Source of the DNA: CAZSNT01 sp964607765
GTDB taxonomy: Bacteria; Verrucomicrobiota; Lentisphaeria; Oligosphaerales; JABHEG01
Length of the DNA stretch: 64,000 bases
Assembly: GCA_964607765.1 (NCBI GenBank)
Contig: CAZSNT010000010.1
Location: 1 to 64,000 of the forward strand
Direction: 5' to 3'
Positions within the stretch are counted from its first letter, which is position 1. Each line of letters begins with the position of its first letter. The notes beneath the pieces were generated by a model that was given only the letters and a program-made list of their open reading frames with translations, was not told where the DNA came from and did no database searches. Shown one piece after another: positions 9,041-18,231 of the stretch. Both the position numbers and the translations under genes were made by a program.

Positions 9041-10204
9041 ATGACTGCGATGACAGACCGGGCGCGGGCCCTCGCCGTGCTCCACTACGAGCCGTATGAC
9101 CGGTTGCCGATCGTTCATTTCGGCTATTGGCACGAAACGCTGGCGAAGTGGGCCGCCGAGGGGCATATCAGCGACGCCTTGAGCAGGGCGGTTCGGGACG
9201 GCAATCCGGCCGACTACGAGCTCAACGAACTGCTGGGTTGGGACTTCAACTGGCAGTGCATGTTCTACCCGAACCCGGGCCTCGTGCCGCCCTTCGAGTC
9301 CCGGGTGGTCAAGACCTTTGACGACGGGGCGCGACACATCATGAACGGGGACGGTGTCATCCTGCTGCAACAGCCGGGCGCGGGCAGCATCCCTGCCGAG
9401 ATCAGTCACACGCTTACCGACCGTGCCAGTTGGGAAGAGCACTACAGGTTCCGCTACGCGTGGAGCGAAGAGCGCGTCACCAAGGTAGGCGTGCTGACCA
9501 ACGACACGATGACGCCATTTGACCAAGGCGGGCTCGAGTTCCTCCGCGAAGACAAGCGCGACTACCTCTACGGGCTGCACTGCGGCAGCCTGTTCGGTAA
9601 CATCCGCAACATCATCGGCGTCGAGGGCAGCAGCTACCTGTATTGCGACGACATGGCGCTGTACGAGGAGATCATCAACACCAACGCCGACGTGTGCTAC
9701 AAGAACACCAAGTACGCGCTCGAGACGGGGGCCAAGTTCGACTTTGGCCACTTCTGGGAAGACATCTGCTTCAAGAACGGGCCGCTGGTCATTCCCAGCG
9801 TGTTCGATGAGCTCGTGGGGCCGCACTACAAACGTATCACCGACCTGCTCAAGCAGTACGGGATCGACATTGTGTCACTGGACTGCGACGGCATGATCGA
9901 CGCGCTCATCCCCACCTGGATCGAGAACGGCGTCAACACCATGTTCCCCATCGAGGTCGGCACGTGGGACGCGAACATCGCGCCCTGGCGCGAGACATAC
10001 GGCAAACGGCTCCTCGGCGTAGGCGGCATGAACAAGAATGTCTTCGCCCGCGACAAGGCCGCGGTGGACGCCGAGATCGAGCGCCTCGCCGAACTGGTCG
10101 CCCTGGGCGGCTTCATCCCCTGCCCCGACCACCGACTCCCGCCCGGGGCGAAGTGGGAGAACGTCAGGTACTACTGCGAGAGGATGCGGGGACGCTTCTC
10201 ATGA
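9041..10204 (+). CDS. URO-D-fold protein (uroporphyrinogen decarboxylase/MtaA superfamily)
   Basis: A 387-aa cytosolic TIM-barrel protein. It opens with DRARALAVLHYEPYDRLP, the usual N-terminal signature of URO-D relatives outside haem synthesis, and ends with GLY-rich segment ALGGFIPCPDHRLPPGAKW. Members of this superfamily are either uroporphyrinogen decarboxylases or corrinoid/thiol methyltransferases such as MtaA. Its place among sugar hydrolases argues against haem synthesis. The open frame begins at 8960, but ATG 9041 is preferred because GAGG at 9028-9031 is spaced 9 nt and the upstream frame runs through a dispersed repeat. It overlaps the next gene by ATGA, so translation is coupled to the GH2 enzyme. 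The substrate is unknown. Confidence 0.85.
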   Translation: MTAMTDRARALAVLHYEPYDRLPIVHFGYWHETLAKWAAEGHISDALSRAVRDGNPADYELNELLGWDFNWQCMFYPNPGLVPPFESRVVKTFDDGARHIMNGDGVILLQQPGAGSIPAEISHTLTDRASWEEHYRFRYAWSEERVTKVGVLTNDTMTPFDQGGLEFLREDKRDYLYGLHCGSLFGNIRNIIGVEGSSYLYCDDMALYEEIINTNADVCYKNTKYALETGAKFDFGHFWEDICFKNGPLVIPSVFDELVGPHYKRITDLLKQYGIDIVSLDCDGMIDALIPTWIENGVNTMFPIEVGTWDANIAPWRETYGKRLLGVGGMNKNVFARDKAAVDAEIERLAELVALGGFIPCPDHRLPPGAKWENVRYYCERMRGRFS

Positions 10205-11934
10205 ACGAAGCAAGGCACAGTCTGAGCTGGAAACGTGAACCGAAACTGGTCTCGCGGTTTGCCGAAGGGCTGTCGTTGGCCACGCCTTTGCCGGAGTACC
10301 CGCGCCCGCAGATGGTGCGCGAGAATTGGCTGAATCTGAACGGTGTATGGGACTTCCTGGGAGATGGGCCGGAACCCCCGGACCTGCCGGCGGAATTGTC
10401 GGAGAAGGCGCTTGTGCCTTCGGCCACGCAGGCCGAGACCAGCTGCCTGGCGAAGGAGTGGACGCGCGGCTGGTACCGGAAGACCTTCCAGGTCCCCGAA
10501 GGCTGGCGCGGGAAGAGGATCCTCGTCCACTTCGAAGCCGTCGGCGGCATCGCGACGATCTACTGCGACGGACGCGAGCTGGGCAGGAACACGGGCTCGT
10601 TCAAACGCTTCTCGTTCGACTTGCCGGAGACGGAGGCCGGGCGCGCCTGCGAGCTTCTGGTGCACTTCGACGACCGCGACCCACGGTTGCCGCGCGGCAA
10701 GCCGAAGCAGCTGTCAGGCATTTGGCAGACCGTGTGGCTGGAGCCCGTCCCGGAGACCTACATCCGCGGCTTCCGGCAGACGCCGGACGTCGATGCAGGA
10801 CAGCTGAAGATCGATCTGGATATTGCAGGGGGTGCTCCCGACCTGTCGCTTGTCGCCATCGCCATCGCATCCGGTGCGGAGGTCGCGCGCGTGGAGGGAA
10901 GCTGCAGCGACAGCCTGGCGCTTGACGTCCCCGAGCCCAAGCTGTGGGCCCCGGAAACCCCGTTCCTCTACGACCTTGCCCTGGAACTGAGGAACGGCGA
11001 TGTGGTTGTCGATCGGGTAACGAGCTACTTCGGCATGCGCAAGACCGAGTGGCGGGAGGTCGACGGCGTGCCGCGCATTCTGCTGAACAACGAGGTGGTG
11101 TACCAAGTCGGCCTGCTCGACCAGGGGCAGTGGCCTGAGAGCTTCTTCACGCCGCCGTCGGACGAGGCGCTGAGATGGGAGATTGAGCAGGCCAGAGGCA
11201 TGGGCTTCAACGTACTGCGCAAGCACGTGAAGATCGAGGCCGCACGCTGGTACTACTGGTGTGATGTGCTGGGCATGCTGGTCTGGCAGGACCTGCCGTT
11301 CCAGTGGGAGTATCTGAAAAGAGCCCATGAAACCGAGGAAGACAAACAGTTCATGCGGGATGGACTGCGTGACATGGTCGAGCAGTTCTACAACCACCCG
11401 AGCATCATCTGCTGGGTGATCTTCAATGAAGCCTGGTCACAGTTCGAGCCCCGTGACATGACTATCCGGGCCAGGAAACTCGACCAGACCCGGTTGCTCA
11501 ATGCAACCAGCCATGTCTGGCCCAATGACTTCCAGCGCAAACGCTACAACGTGGACATGTATGATGTGCATGACTACTCGCGTGAACTCGGGTTTGAGCA
11601 CACATGGGACTACTCGGGGAGTCCGCACATGCCGCACGTGATCGGTGAGTTTGGCGGGATCGGCTATCTGATTCCCGGAAACACCGAAGAACACGAGAAG
11701 TACACAAGCTACGGCCCCGATGCGAACTCCGCAGATGAGTTGCTTCGCAGCTACGAAACCCTGATCCGCCAGGCCTGCGCGCTGCGGGAAACCCACAGCC
11801 TGTGTGCCATCATCTACACCGAGATCACGGACTGGATCAAAGAGATCAACGGCTTCATCACCTACGACCGCGAGGTGGTGAAGGTCGATCCCGAAGCGTT
11901 GCGGGAGATCAATGGGTTGTTTCTGGACGGGTAG
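10201..11934 (+). CDS. Glycoside hydrolase family 2 (beta-galactosidase/beta-glucuronidase type)
   Basis: A 577-aa retaining exo-beta-glycosidase. The N-terminal jelly-roll includes WYRKTF and HFEAVGG, an Ig-like domain follows, then the TIM barrel. The acid/base Glu410 lies in CWVIFNEAW and the nucleophile Glu483 in VIGEFGG. It is short for GH2 and has no signal peptide, so it probably works inside the cell on imported oligosaccharides. The start is fixed by the 4-bp ATGA overlap with the URO-D gene; the frame itself is open from 9964. Galactose, glucuronate or another equatorial sugar could be the substrate, and the sequence alone does not decide. Confidence 0.9.
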   Translation: MNEARHSLSWKREPKLVSRFAEGLSLATPLPEYPRPQMVRENWLNLNGVWDFLGDGPEPPDLPAELSEKALVPSATQAETSCLAKEWTRGWYRKTFQVPEGWRGKRILVHFEAVGGIATIYCDGRELGRNTGSFKRFSFDLPETEAGRACELLVHFDDRDPRLPRGKPKQLSGIWQTVWLEPVPETYIRGFRQTPDVDAGQLKIDLDIAGGAPDLSLVAIAIASGAEVARVEGSCSDSLALDVPEPKLWAPETPFLYDLALELRNGDVVVDRVTSYFGMRKTEWREVDGVPRILLNNEVVYQVGLLDQGQWPESFFTPPSDEALRWEIEQARGMGFNVLRKHVKIEAARWYYWCDVLGMLVWQDLPFQWEYLKRAHETEEDKQFMRDGLRDMVEQFYNHPSIICWVIFNEAWSQFEPRDMTIRARKLDQTRLLNATSHVWPNDFQRKRYNVDMYDVHDYSRELGFEHTWDYSGSPHMPHVIGEFGGIGYLIPGNTEEHEKYTSYGPDANSADELLRSYETLIRQACALRETHSLCAIIYTEITDWIKEINGFITYDREVVKVDPEALREINGLFLDG

Positions 11935-12006
11935 TTTTGAGACTTGAACGATCTGTGTGGAATCACGAGTACGATCGCGAGCACGATTCCCGGCAAGGAG
12001 GCCTTC

Positions 12007-13926
12007 ATGCTGAGAACATCAATCACGAAGTGTGCAATGGTGGGGCTGGGGCTGAGCGGTCTGTCGCTCATGACGGGTTGCGGCACGTTGCCAGGCAGAC
12101 TGGGGCAGGGAGAAAGGGAAGCGTTCAGGCCTCGCCACACCGATGCCTTCGACATGCGCTACGGCTTGTTCATCCACTGGGTCGGGTGCTCGCCAACCCA
12201 GAACTCGGCGCTCAAGCACTCCGACGGTTCGTCCATCGGGATTGGGAAGATCAGTGAATATGCCGAGTCCATTGACGTGGAGAAGGTCGCCGATGAGATG
12301 GCGGCGCTCGGTTTCGAGTACGTGCTGATCACCGATTTCCATGGGTTCGGCACCATGCTCCATCCCTCGGCCGCGTCCGACAAGTGGCGCGGCAAAGGCT
12401 ACGCATCCAAGCGCGACGTGATCGGCGAGACGATCGCCGCGCTGAAGAAGCGCGGGATCGGGTTTGTGCTGTTCACGCACCCCGTCGCTGGTCACACTTA
12501 CACAGAAGACGACCAGGAGAAGCTCGGCTGGAATGATCCGACCGATGGGTACAGAAGGTGGAACGACTTCATCAACGACATCTACGCTGAGCTGACGGAG
12601 CGCTACGGCAACGAGATGATGGGCATGGGCTTCGACAGCGAATTCGGGCTGTCGGGCAACGAGAAATTCGACGGCAAACTCGACCTGAAACGGTTGCGGG
12701 CGACGATCATATCACGAGCACCGGACCTGCAGCTTTACGCCTTGGCAGCCCCCAACGAGACGTGCGAGTTCGGACACAGGGAAGTGTGGCGGGCAGACTG
12801 GCACTCGCCGTGGAAGACTCGGGACGAGAACGACTACGATGTCGAGACATGGCCTGCCTATCTCCGCAAAGTGAGCGTGGTGCTGCCCCACCACTGGGCG
12901 ACCATCGGCCCCCCGGAGAAGGGCATCACCCACCTCAATGCCGAGCAGCTCTATCGCTACACAGTCCTGCAGGCTGCCGTGGCCACGGAGGGCCCGGGCA
13001 GCGCCTGGGCCGCCAGCCCCTACGCGGACGGGTCTTGGGAGAAGGGCGTACGTGAGGTCTTTGCGGACGTCGCAACCACCATGAAGCCGGTGCGCGCTTC
13101 GCTTACGCGGGTGTATCCCAGCACGTCCTATCCTACACCGGAGGGCGCCATGCTCTCCACGCTGCCGCACGGGATCGTGGCAACCAAGGCAACCGATGAC
13201 AGCATCGAGTACATCCACGTGCTGAATCCGCCGGAGGGCAGACGGTTGCAGTTGCCGCTTCCCGCGGACGGTAAGACATTCACGTCGGCAAAGCTGCTGG
13301 CAACCGGGAGGAGGGTCGATCTGGCCCAGAAACCCGACGGCCTGGAGTTGGCCCTCGGCGACAGCGACAGCTGGCACAAGCTCAACACGGTGATCGCCTT
13401 GGCTGTCCACCCCGATACAATCCCGCGGCGCAACCTGGCGCTGCACCAGAAGGTTGAGGCATCGGATGGCCGTTACATCAAGAAGCTGCCTGCCAACAAC
13501 GACTTCGGACGAATCCGCCTCGTCGATGGCCAGCGGCACGTGATGCAGAAGCCGCAGGAATGGGCAACCGGCAATTTCGGATGGTCCAGCGCACGGCACG
13601 CGACGAACCACACCCAATGGGTACGTGTCGATCTCGCCGACAGGCACACCGTGAGTGAAGTGCGGCTGTATCCTCGTGACGATGCCGGCAACGAGGGGCT
13701 CGGCTTCCCCGTCGATCTTGTGGTGACAATCTCGGTCGACGGCAACGAGTGGCAGGCAGTTGCATCCAGGAGCGGTATCCCACAGAGCGCCGAGCCCTTG
13801 GTCCTGACGTTCAGGCCCGCGGAAGCACGCTACGTGCGCGTTGTTGGCACCAAGCTCCGGCCAGACCCCGGGGATGGGATGTATAGCATGCAGTTCACGG
13901 AGCTCGAAGTGTACTCCCCAGAATGA
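12007..13926 (+). CDS. GH29-like alpha-L-fucosidase lipoprotein with C-terminal F5/8-type domain
   Basis: A 639-aa protein exported as a lipoprotein: hydrophobic segment, then LMTGC lipobox near residue 20. Residues about 35-400 resemble GH29, with MRYGLFIHWVGC, GFEYVLITDFHGF, KKRGIGFVLFTHPV and GMGFDSEFG, where the Asp aligns with the usual nucleophile region. The sequence is divergent, so a non-fucosidase activity is possible. Residues about 490-639 form a discoidin (F5/8 C) sugar-binding domain. ATG 12007 is chosen over 11944 because AGGAG at 11996-12000 sits 6 nt upstream and the signal sequence begins there. Its TGA overlaps the ATG of the URO-D relic that follows. Confidence 0.78.
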   Translation: MLRTSITKCAMVGLGLSGLSLMTGCGTLPGRLGQGEREAFRPRHTDAFDMRYGLFIHWVGCSPTQNSALKHSDGSSIGIGKISEYAESIDVEKVADEMAALGFEYVLITDFHGFGTMLHPSAASDKWRGKGYASKRDVIGETIAALKKRGIGFVLFTHPVAGHTYTEDDQEKLGWNDPTDGYRRWNDFINDIYAELTERYGNEMMGMGFDSEFGLSGNEKFDGKLDLKRLRATIISRAPDLQLYALAAPNETCEFGHREVWRADWHSPWKTRDENDYDVETWPAYLRKVSVVLPHHWATIGPPEKGITHLNAEQLYRYTVLQAAVATEGPGSAWAASPYADGSWEKGVREVFADVATTMKPVRASLTRVYPSTSYPTPEGAMLSTLPHGIVATKATDDSIEYIHVLNPPEGRRLQLPLPADGKTFTSAKLLATGRRVDLAQKPDGLELALGDSDSWHKLNTVIALAVHPDTIPRRNLALHQKVEASDGRYIKKLPANNDFGRIRLVDGQRHVMQKPQEWATGNFGWSSARHATNHTQWVRVDLADRHTVSEVRLYPRDDAGNEGLGFPVDLVVTISVDGNEWQAVASRSGIPQSAEPLVLTFRPAEARYVRVVGTKLRPDPGDGMYSMQFTELEVYSPE

Positions 13927-14171
13927 CACCACGCGAACGCATACGCCGTCTCCTGAATGGCAAACCCCTCGACAGAATCCCCAACGGCCTGGGCGGCTGT
14001 GAGACGGTCAAGGCAAACGTCACTGCCTTAAACCGAAATGGCGGCTATATTTTCGCCGGCGTACACAACCTGCCCGGGGACATGCCGGAAACACACGTGG
14101 ACGCGATGCTGCATGCCTATCGCGATTGCAGAGACGATGGAGCCATGGATGGACAGCAGAGAACTGACTGA
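13923..14171 (+). pseudogene. URO-D relic: N- and C-terminal ends joined by an in-frame deletion
   Basis: An 82-aa open frame. Residues 1-27 (TPRERIRRLLNGKPLDRIPN, then GLGGCET) match the beginning of URO-D proteins. From about residue 28 the text jumps to the family's C-terminal end (NGGYIFAGVHN, then LPGDMP). A normal member has about 350 aa, so roughly 250 residues of the barrel are missing while the frame is intact. It overlaps the fucosidase stop codon (ATGA) and runs 23 nt into the next gene. It cannot be an active URO-D enzyme. It is most simply a deletion relic, although an assembly collapse is not excluded. Confidence 0.75.
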
Positions 14172-15084
14172 GAAAATACGTCAGGCCGCACTCGCCGATG
14201 GCGCTGCCCTGATCGGCTTCGGCCCGGTCGAGCGCTTCGCGAATGCCCCGCCCCAACATCATCCCCACGCCATTTTCCCGGCGACCAGGACGGCCATTGC
14301 AATAGCCATCCCGCACCTCCGCGGCTCCCTCAAAGCGGTGGAGGACGGCTGCTACTGGCAATCCTACATCTGGGACAACTACGGATACCTGAACGAAATG
14401 GAGAGCCCCCGCATCCTGCGCCGTATCGCCTGGTGCCTGGAGGAGCACGGGTACATGGGTGTTCCGATCCACAACCCGTTCTTCAGCGGCATGGGGCGTC
14501 AGATTCGCGGCGATCAACCGTGGGGGCCGGACGGCAAGATCTCGCTGCGTGTGCTCGGCGTGGCCTGCGGCCTGGGTGAGTTGGGGATGTCCAAGATGTT
14601 CCTCACACCGCAGTTCGGCCCGCGTCAACGCGTTTTCGGGGTCCTCACCGACGCCGAGCTGGAGCCCACGCCGATGTTCGAGGGCAGCGTCTGCGACGGG
14701 TGCCTGCAGTGCGCCCGTGAATGCGAGGCCGGAGCCATAGGGAACCAGCGGACGGAGACTTTCCGAATCGAGGGCCGTGAGTTCGGCCATGCCAAGTTCG
14801 ACTGCGGCGCCTGCGTCCGGATCCACACCGGCCAGGACCCGACCGTGTCGCCGTTCTGGAACGGCTCCGAGAAGGAGGGCGAGACCACTGCATTCAGTCA
14901 GCGCGTGAGACAACGCTTCAACCACCTCTCACACTGCGTCGGACGCGGCTGTCTGCGCGCCTGCATCGATCACCTGGAGAAGACCGGCCGCATCACGAGG
15001 CAATACCACACGCCGCTCATCGAGGACAAACGCTGGCGTTTTACTGCCGGCCCGGACGCACAGAAGAAGGCCGAGTGGGTGTGA
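14149..15084 (+). CDS. QueG-like iron-sulfur protein
   Basis: A 311-aa protein related to the epoxyqueuosine reductase/reductive dehalogenase superfamily. A ferredoxin-like region holds CxxCxxCxxxC (Cys182, 185, 188, 192). Further cysteines at 219, 222, 268 and 272 could complete a second [4Fe-4S] cluster. The N-terminal part (LIGFGPVERF, TAIAIAIPHL, GELGMSKM) is typical of the cobalamin-binding reductase domain. The last clusters differ from the CxxCP pattern of true QueG, and the C-terminal HEAT repeats are absent, so a role in queuosine synthesis is not assumed. ATG 14149 has GGAG at 14139-14142. The gene starts inside the URO-D relic. Corrinoid-dependent reduction or electron transfer is possible. 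Confidence 0.7.
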   Translation: MDSRELTEKIRQAALADGAALIGFGPVERFANAPPQHHPHAIFPATRTAIAIAIPHLRGSLKAVEDGCYWQSYIWDNYGYLNEMESPRILRRIAWCLEEHGYMGVPIHNPFFSGMGRQIRGDQPWGPDGKISLRVLGVACGLGELGMSKMFLTPQFGPRQRVFGVLTDAELEPTPMFEGSVCDGCLQCARECEAGAIGNQRTETFRIEGREFGHAKFDCGACVRIHTGQDPTVSPFWNGSEKEGETTAFSQRVRQRFNHLSHCVGRGCLRACIDHLEKTGRITRQYHTPLIEDKRWRFTAGPDAQKKAEWV

Positions 15085-15124
15085 CTTGAGGTCGGTCACG
15101 ATGCAAACAGCAATGAGGAGGACT

Positions 15125-16975
15125 ATGAAGAAGCTCATCCAGGCGACCATTCTCATCACAGCCCTGGCAACGGCGCAGGCGCGGCAGCGCGCAAACGTCG
15201 TGTTCATCCTCGCGGATGACCTGGGATACGGCGACCTGTCGATCCTCGGGCAGGAGAAGCTCAAAACGCCGAACATCGATCGACTGGGTACGGAAGGGCT
15301 CATCCTCACCGACCACTATTCGGGCAACACGGTGTGCTCCCCATCCCGCGCCAACCTGATGACCGGGCTGCATCCCGGCCACGTGCATTGCCGCGCCAAC
15401 GCCCAAGAATCGTCGCTGGCACTGGACCCGAAGATGACCACATTGCCGCGCCTGTTCAAGAATGCGGGCTATGCCACGGGAGCGTTCGGCAAATGGGGGC
15501 TGGGTCACACGGACGCCGAGGGAGCACAGAACCCGCTGACACACGGTTTCGACACCTTCAGCGGCTGGAAAAGCCAGGTGATTGCCCACACCTACTACCC
15601 GAGCAGCATCGTGCGGGACGGCAAAGAACATCCGCTGACTCCCGGCACCTACATTCACGATCTGATCATGGCCGATGCGTTCGCGTTCGTGCGACGCAGT
15701 GTCGACGACGGAAGGCCGTTCTTTTGCTACATCCCCACGGCAATACCGCATGCTGCCATGCACGCTCCGACACGCCTCCACGAGAAGTGGCGCAAGGTCT
15801 TCCCTCAGTTTGACTCGAAGACAGGCAAGTACGGCGCAGGAAAGACGGAGGCCTGCCCTCCCGTGATCAATCCCATCGCGGGGTTTGCAGCCATGATCGA
15901 GCACCTCGACAACCAGGTGGGCGAGCTGCTGGGCCTTCTGAAAGAGCTCGGCGTGGACAATGAGACGCTGGTCATCTTCACCAGCGACAATGGCGCACAC
16001 CGCGAAGGCGGGCACGACCCGGCGTTCTGGAACTCGAACGGGCCGTTCCGCGGTATCAAACGGGACTTCTTGGAAGGCGGCATCCGGGCTCCCTTCCTGG
16101 CCCGGTGGCCTGCGCGCATTCAGAGAGGACGGAAGAGCGGCCACATCAGCGCCTTCTGGGACATTCTGCCCACCATGGCCGAGCTCACCGGTCAGCCGCT
16201 GCCCGAAGGGATCGACGGCATCTCTCTGCTCCCGACACTCGTGGGCGATGTGGCCGCCCAGCAACAACACGATTACCTCTACTGGGAGGCAGGCAACCGT
16301 ACACCATCGAAGAAGGCCGTCCGCATGCGGAACTGGAAGGCCATAGAGCACAAGCCGCGGAAGAGCAAGACCAAAGTCCTCGAGCTCTACAACCTGGCAA
16401 CCGACATCGGCGAGAACAACAACGTGGCGGCGGCGCATCCGGAGATAGTGGCCCGGATCGAACAGATCATGCAGGAGGCGCACACGCCCCTGCTGCCGCC
16501 CGAGGCGGAGAAGCCCACGCCCGTGCCCGCCGGCTGGGCCTGCATCTCCCGGGGCGGATCCGTCACGCACAGCACGCTGTCCAGCAAGTACGGGCTGCCG
16601 CACAACCACACGCTGCTGACGACAATGGAGGGCAAGCAGTCCTTCCATACCGATGCGGAGAAGGAGCCGTGGGTCATCATCGACCTGAAGCAAGGGCATT
16701 CAGTCGTGGGTCTGCAAATCCTCAACCGACCGGACCTGCCTTCCCGCGCCGATAACCTGCGTGTCTGGCTGTCCGGCGATCAGCAATCCTGGACACAGGT
16801 ATTCCGGGCTGCCTCGGCTGAACGACAGTGGCTCATAAAACTCGACAAACCCCGCGCCGCGCAGTACGTAAAAATCGGCCTGGTCAGCGCCGAGCCCCAG
16901 TATCTCCACCTCAAGGGCGTGAAGGTGTTCGCGAAAACCGATACGGAAACTGCGCGCGAGCAGAAGCCGCGCTGA
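15125..16975 (+). CDS. Secreted sulfatase (S1) with C-terminal F5/8-type domain
   Basis: A 616-aa exported sulfatase. Residues 1-19 form a signal peptide. LADDLGYGD (about 29-37) and CSPSR with Cys71 give the metal site and the formylglycine precursor. The later motif is GKWGLG, where the first sulfatase of this window has GKWHLG, so the two belong to different subfamilies. Residues about 465-605 form a discoidin-like domain, suggesting binding to a polymer. ATG 15125 is chosen because AGGAG at 15116-15120 precedes it and the signal peptide starts there; the frame is open from 15086. It follows the QueG-like gene by 40 bp and is probably in the same transcript. Confidence 0.92.
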   Translation: MKKLIQATILITALATAQARQRANVVFILADDLGYGDLSILGQEKLKTPNIDRLGTEGLILTDHYSGNTVCSPSRANLMTGLHPGHVHCRANAQESSLALDPKMTTLPRLFKNAGYATGAFGKWGLGHTDAEGAQNPLTHGFDTFSGWKSQVIAHTYYPSSIVRDGKEHPLTPGTYIHDLIMADAFAFVRRSVDDGRPFFCYIPTAIPHAAMHAPTRLHEKWRKVFPQFDSKTGKYGAGKTEACPPVINPIAGFAAMIEHLDNQVGELLGLLKELGVDNETLVIFTSDNGAHREGGHDPAFWNSNGPFRGIKRDFLEGGIRAPFLARWPARIQRGRKSGHISAFWDILPTMAELTGQPLPEGIDGISLLPTLVGDVAAQQQHDYLYWEAGNRTPSKKAVRMRNWKAIEHKPRKSKTKVLELYNLATDIGENNNVAAAHPEIVARIEQIMQEAHTPLLPPEAEKPTPVPAGWACISRGGSVTHSTLSSKYGLPHNHTLLTTMEGKQSFHTDAEKEPWVIIDLKQGHSVVGLQILNRPDLPSRADNLRVWLSGDQQSWTQVFRAASAERQWLIKLDKPRAAQYVKIGLVSAEPQYLHLKGVKVFAKTDTETAREQKPR

Positions 16976-16992
16976 ATTGACAGGAAATCACT

Positions 16993-18102
16993 GTGAAGTT
17001 CCTCACACTGTTGCTCATCATATCTGCGCTCCTCGCCCCGAGCGTACCAGCCAAGCAGGATGCTGCCAAAAAACCGGCGGCGAAGAACGCGGCTGCTCAA
17101 AGACGTAAGAAGCAGAGGTCGCAGCAGCAGGGCAGCAAGAAGAAGGACACCCAGAAGAAGAACGCGCCAGCAGGTTCCAAGAAGAACAGGGAACGTATCT
17201 GCAAGTACTGCAAAGGCACGAAGAAAGCGAAGGTGAGATGCAACACATGCAAGGGTTCTGGCGTGTGCATGAACTCCTTCTGCAACAAGGGCCAGGTTTC
17301 CTACGATGACGTTGGGCGAGACAACATCAGCAAAATGTGTGAGAATTGCCGTGGGAAGAACGCATGTGCAGACTGCAATGGAACGGGCGCTCAGACGGAG
17401 AGCTGCCTCTTGTGTGACGTTGGCTCAGCGAGTCAAGCGCAAAATACAGCATGCGATCGGTGCAGCAACACGATGACCGTCCAAATCCCGTGTGCGACCT
17501 GCAGGGAGACGGGCAACTGCGTCAACATGATGTGCAAGGGCGGTCGCATCACATACAAATCGCTGAGAGGAGACCAGATCAGCAAGAGATGCCAGGGCTG
17601 CAACGGCAGATCTGTTTGCTTGACCTGCAGTGGTACAGGGAAGGACTTGATAGTGTGTCCTTCTTGCAGGAGTACGCATATCGGGGGAAACCCATTAAAG
17701 GAACAACAGTTCATGGCAGCCAAGCTGGCCGAGCGTGATGCAGCCTCACCAAGAATGTCTGCGAAGGCCAGAGCAAAACGATCAGCAGGGGCAAATGCCA
17801 AGGGAAAGACTGGTAAGAAGGCGGCCAACGTGAAGGCTGCCAACAAGAAACAACCGGAAGACAAGAAGGCTGCCAACAAGAAACAACCGGAAGACAAGAA
17901 GGCAGCCAACAAGAAAGCCGGGAACAAGAAAGCCGGGAACAAGAAGCCTGGAAACAAGAGGCCCGCAAACAGAAAAGCAGCAAACAAGAAGCCCGCTAAC
18001 AAGAAGCCCGCAAACAAGAAGGTCGACAACGAGAAGGCAGACAACAAGAAGGTGGACAACGAGAAAGTCGACAACGAAAAGGTCGACAACGAGAAGGAAT
18101 AG
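16993..18102 (+). CDS. Secreted protein with duplicated 12-cysteine unit and lysine-rich repeat tail
   Basis: Unrecognised 369-aa protein. Residues 1-20 are a signal peptide and 21-66 are basic. Two units follow, Cys70-Cys141 and Cys154-Cys225. Each has twelve cysteines in CxxC pairs and CxGxG-like turns resembling the DnaJ zinc finger, and every cysteine of the second unit lies exactly 84 residues after its partner. Residues about 277-369 are a low-complexity tail of pentapeptides of the type KKxxN (KKAAN, KKAGN, KKPAN, KKVDN, EKVDN), reminiscent of histone-H1-like tails. The basic tail turns into a mixed Lys/Glu/Asp tail at its end. GTG 16993 has AGGAA 6 nt upstream. It is the last gene of the sulfatase run. 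Metal binding, disulfide scaffolding or polyanion binding are possible roles. Confidence 0.8.
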   Translation: MKFLTLLLIISALLAPSVPAKQDAAKKPAAKNAAAQRRKKQRSQQQGSKKKDTQKKNAPAGSKKNRERICKYCKGTKKAKVRCNTCKGSGVCMNSFCNKGQVSYDDVGRDNISKMCENCRGKNACADCNGTGAQTESCLLCDVGSASQAQNTACDRCSNTMTVQIPCATCRETGNCVNMMCKGGRITYKSLRGDQISKRCQGCNGRSVCLTCSGTGKDLIVCPSCRSTHIGGNPLKEQQFMAAKLAERDAASPRMSAKARAKRSAGANAKGKTGKKAANVKAANKKQPEDKKAANKKQPEDKKAANKKAGNKKAGNKKPGNKRPANRKAANKKPANKKPANKKVDNEKADNKKVDNEKVDNEKVDNEKE

Positions 18103-18231
18103 CCTACGTCTCGCCGGGCAGCGCCATGCCGTTGAACAGGGAACGGGGCTGCGGCACTGTGAGGCGCAGCCTGCCGGACCAGCACTGCAACACGATGTTT
18201 CCGACGTCTGAGGCACAGGATCACACCAGCG

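Noticed and set aside
9041..10204. Haem biosynthesis hemE
   Set aside because: It is a divergent URO-D-superfamily member among glycoside hydrolases, and no haem genes are nearby.
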